This document shows positions 8,141 through 19,300 of a DNA stretch of 64,000 nt, piece after piece. The position numbers and the translations under genes are program-made. This DNA is from Phycisphaerales bacterium. GTDB taxonomy: Bacteria > Planctomycetota > Phycisphaerae > Sedimentisphaerales > Anaerobacaceae. Where the stretch lies: contig PLLP01000002.1 in assembly GCA_003141315.1 (NCBI GenBank), positions 1-64,000 on the forward strand. Direction: 5' to 3'. Below the pieces are notes generated by a model. That model was given only the letters and a program-made list of their open reading frames with translations. It made no database searches and had not been told where the DNA came from. Numbering within the stretch: the stretch's first letter is position 1; every line of letters starts with the position of its first letter.

Positions 8141-10501
8141 TTACCGGCTTTCCGTCTTCCACTTTCCCATAAGAGCCAGAAGGGCATTGTCATAATCCTT
8201 TTGGCTGCGGTAGGCATCCGCAAGAATCGCCAACACCTTCTTTTTAACTTCCTCTTTCGGCTCCGTATTCAATATCTGCGTGCATACCGACACTGCCTCC
8301 GAATCGCGTCCCTGTTTTTTGCAGACGTCCGCCAGTTCGATTGAGGCATTGTCAAAAAGCTCGCCCTTCTCGGCGATAACCAGCACGTCGCTCAGGTTTC
8401 GCCTCGCAAGTTCGAGCCTGCCGTCGGCTTTATAGCATTCGGACAACTCGAAAAGAATCTGCGCCTTCAGCTGCGCATCCTGCACGTAATCCGCCCTGTC
8501 GCCGATTAACAAAACTGCCCTGTCAACCAGCCCCATCTGACGCAGAACCTTCGCCTTGAGAAGCAGCACCTGAACGTTTTCCTTCTGCGAGAGCCGCCAG
8601 ATTTCCGCACCGTCGAGAACGTTGAGCGCGTCGATGAGCTTATCGCGGGCAACGTAAGAATCCACAAGCGCAGAAATAATCTGAATATACTCTTCGGGCG
8701 AATGTTTCCCCGCAAGCGCATATTGAAAAGCCGTGCAGGCCTGTTCAGCCTTGCCCAAAGAAAGATATGCCTTGCCAATCAGCAGATATGCCCTGTAAAT
8801 ATTTTCATCGCCCGCCGTTCCCTTTGTAAGATTCAAATATCGCATAAACCAGTTTATTGATTCTTCGTATTCCTTCTCCTCGAAGAGGCACACCCCAAGG
8901 CTGAACGCCGCCGAAACACGCGACTGCGGCGATAAATTCAGGTCGTAAAGCTTCGTATAAAGCGGCCTTGCCTCGCTGAAAAGCGACGCCTTCATCGTTG
9001 CGTCCGCCAGGTAAAAAACCGCCTCATCCGCCACCTCGGCATCCGGATATTGCTCGACAAGCTGAAGCAAATCCTCGCGAGCGCCTTTGTAATCCCTTAT
9101 GTTGGTCCTGAGCCTGCTCGAATTGAACAACGCAAAAGGAACAAGACCGGAATGTGCAAATCGATTAGCCACAAGCTTAAATTCCGCAATCGCCTTGGGC
9201 GTATCCCCCGTCCGGGCGTAAATAAGCGCAAGGGCAAAATGAACGTTCACAACTAATTCATCCTGGTCGAACCTTATCAGATACTGATGCCACAAATTTT
9301 TCGCCTCATCGCCGCATAACGACACCTGCTCCGAAAGAGCCGCCGAATCACCTGGGCTCGATACCGTTATCTGTCCGTTATCACCGATTGAAGCGAGCAG
9401 TCCCGCACAACCCGCCGCCGTCGCTGCCGCCTGACGAGCGGTCGCGAAAGGCAGATACATCGTCACTACTCTTTTGCGAATATTCGCCTGCTCCGAAGAA
9501 CCCGCCAAATTCCATTTCAACTCAAGGCCCGCTGCCGTCGCAAACCTCGAAAGCAGCTCCTCAACCGATGCCCTGCCGCAGATAACCTGCCAGCGGTCGC
9601 CGCCGCCGGCTGCCTGCTCGCCTTTGGCGACCTGAATCTGCGGCGAAAGCGCAGCCTTATTCAGAATCTCGCTGCCGCTGTCTAATTGTGAAAGAATCTG
9701 CGCCTCGTCCGAAGACGAAAACGGGTCAATCTGTGTCTTGTATATCCACAATTTCTCAGGCAGTCTTCCCTCTCCCTCGGAAAGCGACTGCACGTTCTGC
9801 GTAAGGCACTGAGCAACCAGAAATTGACAGTTGCGGGTCATCAAGGCAAGCCGCGACTGCTCAAGATTCAGAAGTTCGAGCATTCCCAAACACCTGTATG
9901 CCCCTGCCAGGGCCGCAAGATATTGTTTGTTTGTTATCTGGTGGCCGATGCTGTTATAAGCCGAAAAACAGCGAATCGCCGGCGAAGTACTGTTCGCAAG
10001 CGATTTGAAAATCAGGCCGGCGTCTTCATCCTTCGTCATCTTTTGAAGGCATACCGCCATCTTGAACTGCAGAAAATCCGCAAGCCTGCCGGAGGCCAAA
10101 TCTCCCGCCCCAGCCCCGCCAAGTTTCGCTAACAACTGCTGGTAAGTATCGAAGGCCTGCTGGTAATTGTTCTGACCTTCGAAATTAAAAGCTGTCTCAA
10201 GAGAAAGAGGCTGTTCATTTTTCTCTACCGGCTCGATTTCAGGTATGATTTTTGCCGGCGGCTGCGCCTTTGCCTGCTCGACGTGCTGCGTCGCGGGAAC
10301 AGCGCTTTCCGCAAAAGATGACGCGGGCACCGAACCCTTCGTATATTTGAACAAAACATAAACGAGCAGGCCGCCAATAACTATTATCAGCGATATGATA
10401 ATCTTCTGGCAAACGGAAAAAAATGAAACCGCAGCCCGTGCAGAACGATACTCATCGGCTGGGTTCATTTCCGATTCATCTTTGGAGTTGCCATTTATCA
10501 T
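8141..10501 (-). CDS. membrane-anchored TPR protein with an STN-like domain
   Basis: The 786-residue protein has a short cytoplasmic N-terminus, a single membrane helix at residues 33-52 and a large periplasmic part. Residues about 304-384 (ASVEELLSRFATAAGLELKW to GDNGQITVSSPG) resemble the STN domain of secretins and TonB-dependent receptors. TPR-like repeats flank it at about residues 100-240 and 410-770. It is the first gene of the operon that continues through the regulator to fliL, fliM, fliN, flhA and fliA, and a near-perfect sigma-54 promoter lies 100 bases upstream. I infer an envelope scaffold linked to the basal body. The STN assignment rests on pattern only. Confidence 0.85.
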   Translation of the reverse strand: MINGNSKDESEMNPADEYRSARAAVSFFSVCQKIIISLIIVIGGLLVYVLFKYTKGSVPASSFAESAVPATQHVEQAKAQPPAKIIPEIEPVEKNEQPLSLETAFNFEGQNNYQQAFDTYQQLLAKLGGAGAGDLASGRLADFLQFKMAVCLQKMTKDEDAGLIFKSLANSTSPAIRCFSAYNSIGHQITNKQYLAALAGAYRCLGMLELLNLEQSRLALMTRNCQFLVAQCLTQNVQSLSEGEGRLPEKLWIYKTQIDPFSSSDEAQILSQLDSGSEILNKAALSPQIQVAKGEQAAGGGDRWQVICGRASVEELLSRFATAAGLELKWNLAGSSEQANIRKRVVTMYLPFATARQAAATAAGCAGLLASIGDNGQITVSSPGDSAALSEQVSLCGDEAKNLWHQYLIRFDQDELVVNVHFALALIYARTGDTPKAIAEFKLVANRFAHSGLVPFALFNSSRLRTNIRDYKGAREDLLQLVEQYPDAEVADEAVFYLADATMKASLFSEARPLYTKLYDLNLSPQSRVSAAFSLGVCLFEEKEYEESINWFMRYLNLTKGTAGDENIYRAYLLIGKAYLSLGKAEQACTAFQYALAGKHSPEEYIQIISALVDSYVARDKLIDALNVLDGAEIWRLSQKENVQVLLLKAKVLRQMGLVDRAVLLIGDRADYVQDAQLKAQILFELSECYKADGRLELARRNLSDVLVIAEKGELFDNASIELADVCKKQGRDSEAVSVCTQILNTEPKEEVKKKVLAILADAYRSQKDYDNALLALMGKWKTESR

Positions 10502-10857
10502 TTGACCTGCAACCCTGTTTAACCAATTAACATTAAAGCCCCCGAATACCTTTTTCGTATTCAGGCGACCCTGAAAACACTAACTGCCTGTATATAAGAC
10601 AGCAACAATTGTGCCAGAACCCCCGCAGGCCAAAAAAACCGCCCCGACCCCCGTTTTACAGTATTGATATTGGCGTTTTTCCTCCGCAATAAAAAGTGTG
10701 GACGCAAACAAGCCCGTAAGGTTTCTATACGAACGATTGGTTTTGCTACAGAAATTTCAGTGCGTCTGGGGTCTGCCTGCCCGCTGCAAACGGACTGACT
10801 TGTGACTTACGACTTGTGACTTTTTTTGGTCGGGGATATTGCGTCTGATTACTACGA
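10502..10857 (-). other. 356-base intergenic region with a sigma-54 promoter and leader
   Basis: This gap separates fliD from the TPR/STN operon. It holds the sigma-54 promoter at 10601-10616, a leader of about 90 bases with a C-rich stretch, and a spaced direct repeat of ACTTGTGAC at 10797-10820. That repeat resembles other degenerate tracts in this window (40327-40350, 41968-41985). I saw no ORF with a ribosome-binding site and no clear fliD terminator. Confidence 0.6.
10601..10616 (-). promoter_or_regulatory. sigma-54 promoter for the TPR-regulator-fliLMN-flhA-fliA operon
   Basis: On the minus strand the sequence reads TGGCACAATTGTTGCT. It has the -24 TGGCAC and -12 TTGCT elements with the invariant GG and GC ten bases apart. 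Transcription would start near 10590, about 90 bases before the ATG at 10501. Only the base after TGGCAC departs from the TGGCACG consensus. Confidence 0.88.
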
Positions 10858-13212
10858 CTAACCTCCCAGTGTTTTTAACTGCTGCTGAAGAAGGGTGAGT
10901 GTTGATTCAAGTCTTGCATATTTGGCAGTAAGGGCTGCCTGTTTCTGGTCAAGCCTTGTCTGTTCCTGGTCTATTTTGTCCTGAAGCTGATTTATCATAT
11001 CCGTTGATTCCTGCTCATCAAGCTTGATTGAGCCGGTTGTCGTGGCAAGCATATTAGTAAGCGAATCCTCGAGTGCGCCGGCGAAGCCCTGCTTGACGCG
11101 GACCGTTGCGTTAATCGGACCGGACTGGCTCAAGTCAACCGACAACTGCAGGCCGTTTTCGGAATACACGGGTTTGTTGTTACTGTCGAAGGTGCTGTTG
11201 CCGGTGATGATATTTCCATTTACTGTCATAGCGCGATATGTCGATTCACCCGCCATTTTTATCTGTGCGCTCTCGATAGCGCCGTTTGTGATGACTACCT
11301 GGACATCGTAGCTTCCTGCCGTGGTGTAATTACTGGATGCGCCATAGAACTTGACGGTGTTGCTGTTGGAGCTGCCTGTCTTATCCGCACCTATGAGAGC
11401 CAAAGTCCCCATATAGTCCTTGGCCACAGCATCATCGAATGTAGTCGAATCAAAGCTCAACTGCCCCTTCGCGTCAAGCTGCAGGCCGATATGCCCCGGC
11501 GTAAGGAAAGTGTCAAGATCCTGAATAAACCCCTTGGCCTGCATAATCAGAGGATTATTAAGCTCCGAGTTTATGTTTGTCACCACACTATCGCCCATCA
11601 GGTCGCCGGCTTTTTTGGTGGTTGTATCATATGATGTATTGTCGCTGATGTACTTGACAACATCATTATACGCACTGACCATTGTGCTGATTTTGGTCTT
11701 TATGGATTCAATATCCCGTGTAAGGGTCACATCGACCGTCCCCGTGTTGTGAAGATGCAGCGTCACGCCGCCTATAACATCGTCAACCGTATTCGAGCTT
11801 CGTCTTATCCACCCGTAATTGTCGCCTTTCGTCTGCTCGGCCATTACATAGTTCGATTGCCCCGACGGCGTAAGACCGCTCGGGTCTATTGAAATCATAT
11901 TTACGTCGCCCGCTGTATCCTTGAACGTAAAGTTCATCGTGCCGCTCGCATTAAGCGCACTGCCGCTCACGGTAATATCGCCCGGCTCAACGTTCGAAAG
12001 CGCCTCAAGAGCAGTTTGGATTGTGGCCGTATTCGCATCATAAGCAATCGGGTCAGTTGTCTGGCCGCCATAAGTAAGTCTGAATGTCCCCGCCGTCGCA
12101 GCCGCAGTTTTAGTAAGCGTCTGAACCTCGGCAACGCCGCTTTGCGGAGTCGGATACCCGTCCACGCGAATCTCGCTATCCTGTGCGGACTGCGTCTCCG
12201 AAAAATCCGCCTGCGTAAATCCGCTAAGGTTCGCCGGGGTCAAACCGCCTTTTGTCAGTTCGCTGATTGCCGGCAGAGAGAGCGACGAGCCGGGGGTCGG
12301 CGTATCCGGGTCATCATACGCAAGCGAAAGCGTCATCTGGCTCGTGCCGCTGGTATTATCCGCCAAAACAATTTTGCCGTTCTCAAATGTAGCAGTCGCA
12401 CCGCCGCCAAAGGCATCGTTAATCTCGCTGATAATATGAGATACCTTCGTATTGCTGTTCACATCCATATAGGTATCGACCGCGGTGCCGTCATGCTTTT
12501 TGCCGGTAATGTGAATCCGCTCATTGCCCGACAGTGTTCCGCTGAACTGGTCGAGTTCCGTTATTTTTGTACTCAGGGTTGCATTTGCCCCGCCCTGCGT
12601 TAATTCCGTACCGGTCTGCCACACCTCGGTATTGCTCGGGTTCACCGAAATCGCGTAATCGCTGCCCGCATCGTTGCCGCTGAGAACCAAATGATACTTC
12701 TGGTTAAAGTAAAGAAGGCTCGCCGTCACACCGGGATTGTTCGCATCGTTATTTATCCGGTTCGCAAGGTCCTGGAGGGTGTCACCGGCCGTTGTCGTCA
12801 CCGCCGTCTCCTTGTGATTGTAAGAATAAATAAACGTCCCCGCCCCCACGCTGTCCTCCGCATATTCGAAACCGGCTGCGTGTACCCACCTGTCCGCTGT
12901 TGCCAAACGATTTACGATGACAGAATGATTCCCCTCATAAGCGTTATATGACGCATCTGCGGTCACTAAGTCCTCGTCGCTCGTCTTGGCAGAATAACCG
13001 CGAAGCTGGTCCGAATCGGAAAGGTCGGCAACAGAGGTTTTCAGGGTGCTGAGTTTGGTCTCTAAAGCATTAAGGTCGCTCTGTTTCGTCTGCCAGGTGG
13101 CTTGCCTCGTCTGATACATCGTCATCGTGCGCTTCTCGACAGCCATCAGCTGCGCTATCAAAGTACTTGTATCAATCCCCGTTGAAAGACCTGACAAACT
13201 TATCGTTGACAT
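10858..13212 (-). CDS. fliD: flagellar filament cap protein FliD (hook-associated protein 2)
   Basis: The 784-residue protein begins like FliD (SLSGLSTGIDTSTLIAQLMA), has coiled-coil segments at both ends and closes with a heptad-rich C-terminus (QDKIDQEQTRLDQKQAALTA). FliD caps the growing filament and helps flagellin fold. At 784 residues it is much longer than the roughly 470 of enteric FliD; the excess lies in the surface-exposed middle, which has several Ig-like, Thr/Ser-rich stretches. GAGGT lies nine bases before the ATG. No sigma-54 site is visible in the 121-base gap upstream, so it may be read through from the glycosylation block or use a sigma-28 promoter I could not recognise. Confidence 0.93.
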   Translation of the reverse strand: MSTISLSGLSTGIDTSTLIAQLMAVEKRTMTMYQTRQATWQTKQSDLNALETKLSTLKTSVADLSDSDQLRGYSAKTSDEDLVTADASYNAYEGNHSVIVNRLATADRWVHAAGFEYAEDSVGAGTFIYSYNHKETAVTTTAGDTLQDLANRINNDANNPGVTASLLYFNQKYHLVLSGNDAGSDYAISVNPSNTEVWQTGTELTQGGANATLSTKITELDQFSGTLSGNERIHITGKKHDGTAVDTYMDVNSNTKVSHIISEINDAFGGGATATFENGKIVLADNTSGTSQMTLSLAYDDPDTPTPGSSLSLPAISELTKGGLTPANLSGFTQADFSETQSAQDSEIRVDGYPTPQSGVAEVQTLTKTAAATAGTFRLTYGGQTTDPIAYDANTATIQTALEALSNVEPGDITVSGSALNASGTMNFTFKDTAGDVNMISIDPSGLTPSGQSNYVMAEQTKGDNYGWIRRSSNTVDDVIGGVTLHLHNTGTVDVTLTRDIESIKTKISTMVSAYNDVVKYISDNTSYDTTTKKAGDLMGDSVVTNINSELNNPLIMQAKGFIQDLDTFLTPGHIGLQLDAKGQLSFDSTTFDDAVAKDYMGTLALIGADKTGSSNSNTVKFYGASSNYTTAGSYDVQVVITNGAIESAQIKMAGESTYRAMTVNGNIITGNSTFDSNNKPVYSENGLQLSVDLSQSGPINATVRVKQGFAGALEDSLTNMLATTTGSIKLDEQESTDMINQLQDKIDQEQTRLDQKQAALTAKYARLESTLTLLQQQLKTLGG

Positions 13213-13333
13213 AATAAATTACCTCTTACCACCTTTATAAATTTTCAAATAAATAATGCCCCCTGCCTCACATATTATTTATCGTTCAAAATCAGCCGCC
13301 CGTTAACTTATTTATACCCTTATAATCAGCCCG

Positions 13334-16300
13334 TCAGCTCGTCTGGCAAACCGCTTTATTCTGCGCCGCGGGCGTTTTTTTCAGGACCTTCTCGCATCTT
13401 TGGAGCATTTGCTGCAGCCGCTCGCTGCCGGGGTCATCGGCAATGCACCGTTTCAGCTCATAGCAGGCCATTTGTCTGGCCGTCTGTGCAAACAGCGAAT
13501 GATTGGCGTCCGCATAAACCTGCCCGATTGTCAAATACGTCAAAGCCGTTAAAGCCCTGCCGTGAAGCCCTCTTTTGGCCTCCTCAATCTTCCCCCACTT
13601 CACGTCCGGGAACAATTCATCATACCCGAATGTATCCGTGAACCGTTTAAGAACCTTGAACTGACACTTCGCCTTTTCGATATTGAGCGTCCTCGACAAA
13701 CTGTCTTTCGTTATTCGCCGCAGATACAGCGGAGAACTCAACCCCCGCATCACAATATCGCCTTTCACCGCCCGCCTCATCATATCGAAGTCTTCCGCAA
13801 CCACCAGGCCTTCTTCGTAAAGACCGATTTTCTCGAATACCGCCCGCCTGATACATCCCCTGAACGGCACCACAGGAAAATTGCAGCGGAATAAATCCCG
13901 CACAAGAAATTTCCTTTCAGTGTATACCGGCCTCTTTATCACGCGGATTGGTTTTTCCTGCTCGTCAATAAGTAAATCATCGCAATAAATCAGATCGGCT
14001 TCAGGATTCTTTTCGAATGCTTCGAGATGACTGCTTATATAATTCGGCGCCATCATATCGTCGGCATCAAGTAAAACCACCATCGACCCGCTCGAATTTT
14101 TTAGCCCGAAATTCCGCGCCGATGCGAGCCCCCCGTTATCCTTATGCACATACTTAATCTTCTCGTCCTTAAATCCCTCTGTGATTTTACGGGTCTGGTC
14201 CGTCGAGCCGTCATCCGCGACAATCAACTCGAAGTTCCTGTAATTCTGAATCAGAACGCTCTCAATCGCCGCCTTTAGGTACTTTGCCGCATTGTAGGCC
14301 GGCATAATAACCGAAACCAAAGGATTGTCCCTGTTCTGATAAACCGGTATTACGGATATGTAAGGATTGCCGTACCTCTTGCCGACAAGATACCGCTCGT
14401 AGAAGCTGTGAATCTTTCTGCCGTGTTCGATTCCGCTTTCATTATGGTAATACAAACCCAGAAATTCCGGAATATGACCGAACTGGAATTTTTCCGATAC
14501 TCGCAGCCAGAAGTCCCAGTCGCCGGCGCAATCGAGCGTCTCATCGAAATAACCAAGTTCGTCGTGCAGCCGTCTTCGCCACATCGGCTGCGAGCCTACG
14601 CAGCAGCCGAAAAGCAATCTGCCCCTGCTGTATTCAGGCCTGCGCGCAAAATCCTTCCCCTGATGCTCATCGAAGCTGTCGTTCTCCGTCTTTGTCACTA
14701 TCTGGTCGCCATAAACCAGCGCAGCATCATTATTCGCCAAAAGTGTCTTTGCCATTACCTCAAGGGCGTCCCTGCGATGACGGTCATCGGTATTGGCATT
14801 GGTCACAAACTCGCCCTCCGCCGCCTTTACCGCCCTGTTCCAGGCTGCGTAAATCCCCTCACGCTCTTTTGTCTTGATATATTTTATGTTATTGTATTTT
14901 TCCTGATATTTTTCGACAATTTTTTCTTCGTTCTGCCGCGAGCCGCTGTTGACAACTATAATTTCGAGCCGGTCTGCTATTGTCTGACTTTCCAAATCAT
15001 CGAGACAGCCCTTGATATATTTTTCCGCATTGTAGGTCGAGACGATTGCGCTAACAAGATACCGCCTGTTGGCCGGCAGCACGGCGGCTCTATTTACCAG
15101 TTTCTTTTCCAAAATTTTATCGCCGTCCGCCGCTGCGGCCAGGCCGGCTGGCTCGATAGGAACTGTCTTGCCTTTTTCTTTCGGGCTCGACTTTTTGCCG
15201 TCTGTCTCCGCCGAATTGCGTAAGCCTTCCCCTACGACAACGGAACTGGAGATGGGAGGCGAACCGCTCACAGCAGCAAGGGTCGGCAACCTGGAAGGTG
15301 AACCGTTCGCCGGGGCAGAACCCGCCGCTTGCCGGGATGGAATCTGGCGCTCGACGGGGCGAGGCTCTGCTTTCGCCGGAACAGAACCCGCTGTCTTGTT
15401 CGCAGGCAATTTTCCCGTGAAATAGTTCTGGATTATTTTTTTCGCATCGCCCTGGAAATGAAGAATGTTGAAGCCTACAAGCTCGCCGGTGGAAACAAGC
15501 TTGCCGTGCGGCTTGCCGTCTACCCAATAAATTTTCTTTACGCCGTTCTCCATCTCAAAACCTTCGGCTCCATTTATGTTGTGGTCGAAATTTGAGCCGT
15601 TAAAAATCCCAGATATATCTGCTATCCTTCCAGGGTGTCTTTGCCGGAAATTACCGAAGAGGGTCATATCGCTTATGCCCTCCAGACCTTTACCTCGCAG
15701 CGGCGCAAAAAAATCCTCCATCTGCTGCAAAGTCGTCGGGGCTGTATAGCTCTGTACCAGGAAGCTGCAGAACTCGTCCAGTAAATCGACGTCGCTTATA
15801 AAATTGCAGTGCGGGCTTGAGCCGCATGAGACAGTCATACCGGAATTTGCAAACCGTTGCCAATGCTCTGACACATCAGTATAAATCATTATATCCGAAT
15901 CAGGACACACACATCCCCTTATGTTCTTCGCCCTCAGAAAATCCCTGATAACAAACCATCTCTCGAAACACTTCAGCTCGAATTGATATGTGTTGGGGCT
16001 GAGGTGTTTATAGACGCGTTCAAATCCCTGTGCGGACCGGCAGTACTGTGTATAATCAATGTGCTCCACAAAATCGTACTTGTCATTGGCCTCGTCCCCG
16101 ATGAGATATATTTTCGATTTCGGATTGGATGCGTGAGCCTGCGCAATCGCGTATTTCAAATGCTCGCCGTCGCCCAGGTGAACGAACACTATCGGAATAC
16201 TTTCAGCACCCTCCGGAATCTTTGCTGAAGGTTCGACGCTATCAACACTATCGACACTATCAACACTGCTGAGATTTTTCAACGCTTCGATTATCTCTGT

Positions 16301-19300
16301 ATCGCCTGAATTTTCCCACAAATACCCTTTATAAACCTCCGCTGCCTTGGCGGGTTTGCCACCCTCCAAAAACTTCTTCGCAGAATTACACACAAGGCTT
16401 CTCGCTGTATCGGGCTTCCCCCCGCGAATAAGAACGCCCGCAGCATTTATAATCCCGGGAATGTAAGCGGAATCGATTTTGAGCGTCTTGAGAAAATACC
16501 TCAAGGCGTCTTCCGTCTGGTCTTTCCGCAAATGCAGAAGCCCCATATTATTATACACAGCCGTGAAGTTCGGAAGTATCCGCACCGCCTCCGTAAAGCT
16601 ATTCATCGCACCGGCGTTATCCCCCTTATTCAGCTGGTGCTCACCGTATCGATTCAGCTCGACTGCCTTCTGGTAATCCTCGTAAGAAATGTCGATGGTA
16701 ATATCCGCGCCGGCATAATCAGCAACATTGACCGATTTAATCTTCTGACCGTCGGCATTGCCTGTCCGCTGCGATTCTATCTCCAAAAATTCCAGAATGC
16801 AGGGGCCGCTGCTCTCATACAGAATTTTCGTGTATTCGTCCTTATTCCGCACCTGTTCCGCCTTTTTAATGAAAAAGTGCGCATAGGTCGAAAGCATCCT
16901 CGCCAGTAAATCCCACCTGCCTGAAAGCGACCCCGATGCCGCCTGCTCGCATATCCTCTCACGCAGATACCCGTAAAGCTTGCCGCCCAGCAGGAACCAT
17001 TGCTTTTCATCCCACTTCCACGGATGCTTTATATGGTATGCGAATGGCGAAACGAGTTTCTTAACCGGGTATCCCGCCAAAATCGCGGTCAGCGGCACCC
17101 AGTAATCCCACCAGGTCGCACCGATACAGAATTCGGATTTGGGAAATTGCGACACAAGCGCCCTGTCGAAAAAGAAAAAGTCAAAGCCGTTCTTATATAC
17201 CTCGCCCTTCAGATTTTCCAGCGACTCGACTTCTATTCTGGAACCATAAACAAGAGAATTCTTCGCCTCGCTGCGTATAAATGAAACGATGTTGTCATCG
17301 CCCGACAAATAGATATCCGAATTTACAATCCCGCATATCTCACTATTCGCCTGGCCTATATATTCCAGAATATCGTCCAAATACACGAAAGGCTTGCCGA
17401 GAACGCTTTTTGCGTCCCGTTTTGCCTGAACGAAATTTACATCGGGAAAATACTCCTGCAGTATTTCAGTTTCTTCGCGGCTGTTTATGGAAACGACACA
17501 AAAGCCGAGTTTGTGCCAGCTTCTCACCGCCCTGACTTGCTTGGCGATTTCTTTTGGGGCGATGCTTGTGACAATTGTCAGGCCGCTATCTTTTTGTTTC
17601 GCATCCCCGGCTTCGGGTGAAAATCTCGTCTCTGCGGTGGTGCTCCGGCCGAGATGGATAATCTCGACAGTGTTCGTATCCACAAATTTATCGAACATCT
17701 CCCATTTTGGTTCACCGGTTTCGGCTTTCCAAAGAGAGGTATCCTGAACGAAAACCCGCGGCTTGTCCTTCTGCTCTGCGAGCGTCTGGCCAACGGCCTC
17801 TGCGACAACCCGCGGTTTTACATCCTCGATGCAGTGAACCCTCTGGTACGGGCATTTCCAGCTGCACCCGTAGCATTCCAAAGGCAAACTTACCAGCGAA
17901 GTTAGCGGCGAATACGGAGCGAATCTGCCGAAATGCCCGCCGCCAATAATTATAACATTCGGACAGCCCGCCGCCGCCGCTATATGACCCGCCGCAGATT
18001 CAGCCCCGATGCAAACACAGCTTTTCTCCAGAACCGCCGCCAGTTGCCGCAGCGTTGTTTTGCCGCATAGATTGTAAATCCTCTTGTGCCTCGTCAGCTC
18101 GATAATCTGCTCGCCCGTCTCGTAATCCTGCGTCGAGCCGCAAATCAAAACCGGCCTGTCTTCATAATTATTTATCAGTGCCGCCCACTTATACTCCGGC
18201 CAGTTTCGTATATCGAATTGCCCGAACGGGCTTATCACTATAGGCTTCTCAACCTTCAACTCCGACAAAAGCCGCTCCGCCTCCGCCCTGTCCTCATCCG
18301 TAATCCAGACCTGCGGCTTCACAGCCTCATCCGGTTTGATTCCCATCCTCCTGATGAACTCCTCGTTGCGGCTGGTTTCCATCATCGAAATCGTGCTTGC
18401 GGGAACAAGTTTGGTATATAAGCCGTCATTCTTCGACTTCTCTCCGATGGAAATATTCGAATTATCCCCGAGCGACGCTATCGTTATCTTCGCCCCGCAG
18501 CTCAAAGTTAAAAAGTCGCCTGTATCGTCCCGCGAATACACTGGGTTGATTGCCACATCGAAATTTTCCAGTTCGAGCTGCCGCAAAAGACCTTCCGTGT
18601 AAATCTCATCCGTGAACAGGCTACTCCTCGAAAAGGAAATAACCTTATCGGTATACGGACATTTTTCCAGCAGTTCCGCAATGTGCTTCTGCACGAGAAT
18701 CGAAATCGAAGCCTTCGGAAAAATCACCCTGAAATATTTCAGTATCCCGGAAAAAATCACCACGTCGCCGATAGAATCGGGGCGTACGATTAAAAGCTTT
18801 TTTACCTCCGCGGCCTCAATAACTTTCTTTTGCGATAAATTCACATTCCGGATTTGCGACGTCCGTTTTATCCCGGCAATCTCCCCGCCGTCCGAATCCG
18901 CCTCTTTTTTCCTGCATACCGTTTTTCGCCCGCCCGTCACAAACATATCATCAGGGAAATAGCCAGGCAAAATCTCTTTTATTTTGAGACCCGATGCCTC
19001 GAAAAGTTTTTTTATGCTGTCCTGGTTATAAAGGTACAAATGTTCAGCTGGACGGAACTGCGCCCATTTGCTGTCTTCACCGTAATAACAAGGCGTCTGG
19101 AATACGAATGTCCCATCGTCCTTGAGCAGGTTTGCGACCTCTTTAAACGCCCTTACGGGGTCGGAAAAATGTTCAGCCACGTCGAAGCCGGTTATCACGT
19201 CGAACTTTTTCAGCGGCAATTCGACTTCCGGAAACAGTCCGCTCACAACGTTAGGCAGATTGAAGCCTTCCCTCGCAAATTTGCACGTTCGTTCATCCGG

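Noticed and set aside
13213-13333. Sigma-28 promoter upstream of fliD
   Set aside because: TAAGTTAA and CGATAA occur but about 18 bases apart, too far for the roughly 11-base spacer plus GC of sigma-28 promoters.
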